This document shows, one piece after another, positions 59,800 to 64,000 of a stretch of 64,000 bases of DNA (positions are counted from its first letter, which is position 1; each line of letters opens with the position of its first letter). The position numbers and the translations under genes were made by a program. The notes beneath the pieces were generated by a model. It saw only the letters and a list, made by a program, of their open reading frames with translations. It did not search any database and was not told where the DNA came from. This stretch comes from Nageia nagi. Taxonomy: Eukaryota; Pinophyta. The stretch lies in NCBI GenBank assembly GCA_050084985.1, contig JBITNC010000001.1, positions 89,714,001-89,778,000 of the forward strand. Direction: 5' to 3'.

Positions 59800-61510
59800 C
59801 CCTAACACCTCTAGAATGCAGACTAATTAGAAGTAGTGCCAAAAATTCCCTTAGATAACCTAGATTTCAAGAGCTGTTAGTTCCTCATAGGAGGACTAGG
59901 CAAAAAATTTGTTAAGTTGTGTCTCCTTTGGTCCCTTTAAGGGCAACCCATTTGTTAGATGTATTTAACTCATTTCTAAAAAATCTTTCATCTCCTATAC
60001 AGTCTCCAAGTATGTCTCAACTAGTAAATTTTTCTACATGGAATAATAGTCATCCTTTGGTTGTAGCTACTAATTGATCACCTATACTTTAAGTAGCTTT
60101 TAAATTTTTCCCAAGTATGATGGCTCATAAAAGATGCCATATGAGCACTATCAATATGTATCTATATTGGCTTCAAGCTTCAACATTACTAATGAAACTA
60201 TGATGGCAAGGCTACTATCACACTCTTTTGAAGGCAAAGTAGTCGAGTGGTTCAAAACTATTACCCCCTAATCTGTAAATTCATGGGAAGAGTTGTGTTA
60301 GGCTTTTATTAAAATATTTTCTTTAGATGGTGATGATAGCACTTTCCTTAGTCTCATTGCATATATCAAAAGATATCCTCATGAATCTATTGATGATTCT
60401 AATATCAAATTTGAAAGAACATGGATGTCCATACCAGCAAGGATTAGACTAATGAATGCACAAACTCTAGTGTATTACGAGAAAGCTTTTCTTCTTGACC
60501 TTAATATGCTTATTTTTATATCTAGAGATAAGTCCCCAAATGTTTACTAGATAGCAAAGACTACAAAACATACCTTGGTGTCCTTTGGTAAATTGCAACC
60601 CAAAATAATCATGTTTGTATTTCTAAATTTACCTCCCAAGTAAATCCACAAATAGGTCACCCTAGAGTTCTAGCCTTACCACCTCCTCCCAAACCTACTA
60701 TTCAAAATCAACCACCAATATTACCTGCTCTTGCATCCATAAGGACTTGTATTAAACCTAAATCTCAAGAAAAGAAAATAATAAGGTAGTTGGAGATAAC
60801 TATTAGAAATCTAACTAATAAGCTCACTCTACAAGAAAGGTAGAATCATGATTTTAATTATAGAAGATACGATAATCAGTATCAGCCAATATTCCAACCC
60901 AAGGTCAATCAGCCAAAATAGTTAAATCCTCCTAAAATAATTAAGAATGTCATTATGACTAATTCTATAGATAGTGCTACTTTGGGCATTACGAAATGGT
61001 GTCCACCATGTTCAGCTCCTCATTTTCCAAATTTATGTGTAATGTATCAACATCAATATTTGGGGTTACATTCTAACCAAATGGTAGAACTTGCTTAATA
61101 TTGCATTATCAATCTCATAATGGTCAACTTTTGGATTTTAAGATATTTTAAAGAATAAGCAAATTATGTTCAAATTAGACCAACTTATTTAGTAGCTCCA
61201 TAGTAGCCTCAAGCCACTTAGCAGAATCAAGCTTCCACTCAAGTCCAACCTAAACCTAAGAAAGCTAAGGTTACCTTAGCTTAGCCTCAAAACCAACATC
61301 ATCAAGTTCTAGGTACTATTCCAATAAACTCAGGTACTAATACCCTAGGTGAAATAAACCCTACTACAACAAGAAGAGAAGTTCTAAAGAAAGAAATATC
61401 TAACACATTGAGATATCCTTTCATCACTAATTGGCATAAATAAAAGGCTACTCAACATTTTAGAACACATCAACAAGCAAAACCAAGTAAGTCCATTCCA
61501 TATGCTCCCT
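59800..61510 (+). pseudogene. Gag of right-hand Tat-like element (broken)
   Basis: N-terminal part LLSCVSFGPFKGNP … SFISYTVSKYVSTSKFFYM (about 59910-60045). The capsid core SILASSFNITNETMMARLLS, GKVVEWFKTITP, SVNSWEELC and AFIKIFSLDGDDSTF (60160-60350) matches the retrotransposon gag family (F..SL.G.A..WF … SW). The nucleocapsid region holds WCPPCSAPHFPNLCVMYQHQ (about 61000-61055), a knuckle-like CxxC…C, then a Gln/Pro/Thr-rich linker (61190-61360) to the protease. Stops are mostly TAG/TAA at Gln codons. Confidence 0.82.
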
Positions 61511-61518
61511 ATAGTATT

Positions 61519-62178
61519 GTGGAAGAATTAAAAAAAACTTCTTCTAGGATGACTATGTTTGATGCATTAAAGATACCTGGTCAATTAGATCTTCTACAAG
61601 AAGTTTTAAAGTTAAGAAATAATAAAAAGAGGACAAATGAAGAGAATCCTATTTATACTATGTCTGAAGTTGTCCCTCTAGCTCTAATAGGTATAATAAG
61701 GCCCTCACCTTTCTATTTATCCTTAAGACTAGACGGTTGGGTAGTCAACAATTATATGATAGATATTGAAGTTGCAATAATCATTATCCCTAAAGCTATT
61801 GCAAATAAAATGAAGTTGTACATTATAAGATGCATTGATGGTGTCATATAATTAGATTCTTTCTCAGTAGATGTGGTTAGTAGTGTTAAAGGTGTTCAAA
61901 TAACCTTGAATTCCTTCCTTAATATTCATGTTATCCAAGACATTATTATAGTTGATCTTGCACCTTTATTTATAATATATCTTTCCAAAGAATTTACTAC
62001 TAAATTGGGAGGGTACCTAGCCTTAGATGATAGTCATCTTCTACTTCCTTTCCAAAATAAACAGGTGAAGATTTTGAATGAAGGCACTAAAAATATCCAT
62101 CTCAAGAGGATCAACGAAGTGGCCAAATATGTCAACACTAGAACCTTCCAAGTAATGGCTAATCCATCAATATTGTAG
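61519..62178 (+). pseudogene. Protease of right-hand Tat-like element (broken)
   Basis: One frame, with a single TAA at 61849-61851 in place of a Gln codon. RPSPFYLSLRLDGWVVNNYM leads to the active site, where the expected D-S-G-A reads D-I-E-V (about 61762-61775), so Ser and Gly are lost. It continues as PKAIANKMKLYIIRC, VKGVQITLNSFLN, LSKEFTTKLGGYLALDDSHL and LLPFQNKQVKILNEGTKNIH (61980-62100). This gag-linked protease with the GGYL.LDDSH.LLPF block is a type I associate with large gymnosperm Gypsy elements (recollection, not checked). Confidence 0.8.
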
Positions 62179-62345
62179 ATTATGTGGATTTTTTTTATGG
62201 AAGTATTATGGAACCTAAAAATAGGAATGAGGTGGATTATATGGGTTCATTTTGTGTAGGTCTTTTAAACCCAAAAATAGGACTAAGTTGGATTATGTGG
62301 GTTCATTTTGTGTAGGGCTTATGGAGCCCAAAAATAGGATTGAGG
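62173..62345 (+). repeat. 57-bp coding tandem repeat
   Basis: Three copies of a 19-codon unit (pattern D-Y-x-G-S-F-C-V-G-L-x-x-P-K-N-R) at about 62175, 62232 and 62288. The spacing is 57 and then 56 bp, the latter from a one-base loss. The first copy is the most diverged. It lies between the protease and the RNase H and was originally in frame with both sides. Confidence 0.82.
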
Positions 62346-62569
62346 TTTAATACATCAACATTGGTATCTTTATGAGAAATAAACCAATGCAAATTGTATG
62401 AATGATCCATAACCAATAGAAATATTTGAAAATGATACACTAAAGGAATCAATATTAACAACCAAATTTTTATCAACAAATGATCTAAATTATCAGGTCA
62501 CAGATGTTGGCATGGGAAATTATTATCTAGATGGGAAATTTCAACCAATTTCAATCATTGTTGATAAAA

Positions 62570-62980
62570 ACATGAGGTATGGACAATGTATTTTGATGGT
62601 TCCTAATGTAAACATGGATGTGGAGCTGGAGTTGTCTTCAAACCTCCCAAGGGGACTACCAAAAGATTCCCCTTCTTATTCACATGGACCTATATAAATA
62701 ATACTACTGATTATGAAGCCCTTTATTTAGGGTTATCTAAAGTGATCAATATAGGCATTAGATGCCTAATTGTCCATGGTGATTTTGAGTTGGTCATAAA
62801 ATAAGTTAAAAATTAGATTAGTGCAAAACATCATTACCTAAAGAGCTATAGGAATAGAGTGTGGGATTTATTGGATTCATTTTTGGCTATCAATTTTATA
62901 TTAGTTCTTAGAAGGTGCAACCAAATTGTTGATGCACTTTTTGGAAGAGGGGCACATTATAACCCTACTCATTACTAAAG
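62570..62980 (+). pseudogene. Plant-type RNase H placed before RT
   Basis: RNase H domain in frame from about 62583. TMYFDGS (first catalytic Asp, 62595-62597), GCGAGVVFKPPKGTTKRFPF, NNTTDYEALYLGL (Glu site, here Asp), IRCLIVHGDFELVIK (Asp at 62781-62783) and NQIVDALF (last Asp at 62931-62933). The NN..(A/T)(E/D)YEAL and GD.EL signatures match the second RNase H of Tat elements. Stops at 62604, 62802 and 62976 sit at Gln or similar codons. Standard Tat order places this domain after RT and RNase H, so its position here is odd. Confidence 0.8.
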
Positions 62981-63239
62981 AGGAGCTTTTAAAATCAAAT
63001 TTTAGTGTAGGACTTTAGTATCTAATGTTGTAAAATTTTGTTAAGTATTTGATTTTGATGAGCATATTATGAACTTCCTCATAGATGAAGCAATGGCTCA
63101 CACTTTTGGTACTTAAGAAATCCTAATTATTTCTAAGAATCATATGTCATTCAACTTAGAGACAATGTAATACTAAAAGAACTACTCTCTTTTAAAAGAT
63201 TATTTAATTCAAAAGATGTCTTAAAGGATAAGTATTCAG

Positions 63240-64000
63240 TTATTCTCAAAGAGAATCATGTTGAGGTAGAGGTAGAACCTAGGAAGTTTATAAAAATTGG
63301 TTCAGAGTGTTCTGATATAGAAAAGATTGCTATGCCTCAAATTTATCATGAGTTTTCCCAAGTAGTTTCTTGGACTTATGATGATCTTAATACATATGAC
63401 AAAGATGTCATCTGACACATGATTAAGCTTGAACCAAAGGCCAAAGCATACAGACAAAAGTAGAGACTCATTAACTAAAAATAGAAGAAGCTATGAAATA
63501 GGAGTTAATCAAGCTCCTTGATTTAATAATCATTTATCCTATCAAGCATTCTTCTTGGGTAGCAAATCTAGTTCATATTAGAAAGAAAAATGGAGAAATC
63601 AGACTCTATGTTGATTTTAGAAATTTGAATAAAGTGTCCCTTAAAGATAATTATCCTCTCCCTCCAATGGAGCAAATCTTGCATATAGTATTCAGAGCTT
63701 GCTATTTTTCAATGATTGATGGTTACTCAAGATTTAACCAAATTTGGATAAAGGATGAAGATTAGTTCAAAATAGCATTTACAACTAAATTAGGGACATT
63801 TACTTTTCAAAGGATGTCATTTGGTCTTTCTAATGCAGGAGCTACTTTTCAAAGAGTAATGGATCATGCATTTGGTGAGTTAAAAAGATTATACTGATCA
63901 ATCTAGATGATATCACTATCTTCTTCAGAATTAGAAGTGATTACCTAGAACATCTAAGATTAGTCTTTGAAACATGCATGAAATTTAGTATTTCAATCAA
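63240..64000 (+). pseudogene. RT of right-hand Tat-like element (cut by edge)
   Basis: An N-terminal extension (VEVEPRKFIKIGSE … YHEFSQVVSWTYDDLNTYD, 63260-63400) leads to RT. WVANLVHIRKKNGEIRLYVD, FRNLNKVSLKDNYPLPPMEQ, YFSMIDGYSRFNQI (first Asp, about 63716), FGLSNAGATFQRVMDHAFG, then the catalytic box as NLDD (63900-63911), with Tyr of YLDD changed to Asn. A frameshift just before the box and several TAG/TAA stops kill the frame. The sequence runs off the window. Confidence 0.9.

Larger units (their letters stand above)
59120..64000 (+). mobile_element. Tat-like Ty3/Gypsy element, cut by window edge
   Basis: The + strand element reads LTR (probable), PBS, gag, protease, a plant-type RNase H and RT up to the window edge; the rest (first RNase H, integrase, 3' LTR) would lie beyond. 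The unusual point is the plant-type RNase H in front of RT. In the Tat element at 23744-32120 the same kind of domain lies after RT and RNase H. All frames are broken by stops and shifts. Confidence 0.8.

Overview
The window is intergenic, repeat-dominated DNA from a plant nuclear genome. It is strongly AT-rich. It carries full-length and broken Ty1/Copia and Ty3/Gypsy LTR retrotransposons with methionine-tRNA-type primer binding sites, a chromodomain integrase, and Tat-type elements with an extra plant-type RNase H. No intact host gene was found. The long, old, unpurged insertions and the look of the right-hand Tat-like element suggest a gymnosperm, possibly a conifer; that is inference, not proof.

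Layout. 1-1220: 5' end of a minus-strand Copia element (leader, PBS, LTR) whose body lies beyond the left edge. 1221-4686 and 11318-13590: a broken minus-strand Copia (Copia A), split by a complete chromovirus (4687-11317, + strand, target duplication GAGTC). 13591-15556: a second broken Copia (Copia B), fused to Copia A inside the integrase. 16140-16970: a Gypsy protease/RT scrap. 17503-20632 and 34686-35136: a minisatellite with a 17-bp unit, interrupted by a solo Copia LTR (17672-18171, duplication CATAT) and by a non-LTR (LINE) element (about 20633-34685). The LINE is itself split by a complete minus-strand Tat-type Gypsy (23744-32120, duplication GGTCA).

35137-40049 is mostly unassigned AT-rich DNA with one unidentified open frame (36149-36631). 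40050-41652 is the 3' end of a + strand Copia. 43673-52259 is a complete minus-strand Copia (Copia C, duplication CAAAA). 54219-57680 is a long decayed open frame of unknown identity. It is followed by a 78-bp tandem repeat and then the 5' part of a + strand Tat-like Gypsy (about 59120 to the edge). That element's readable order is gag, protease, plant-type RNase H, RT, with the RNase H ahead of RT.

All coding sequences are dead. They carry in-frame stops, frameshifts and lost catalytic residues, many explained by C-to-T or G-to-A change as expected for methylated cytosines. Relative order of events can be read from the nesting: the minisatellite is older than the LINE, the LINE is older than the Tat element, and Copia A is older than the chromovirus.
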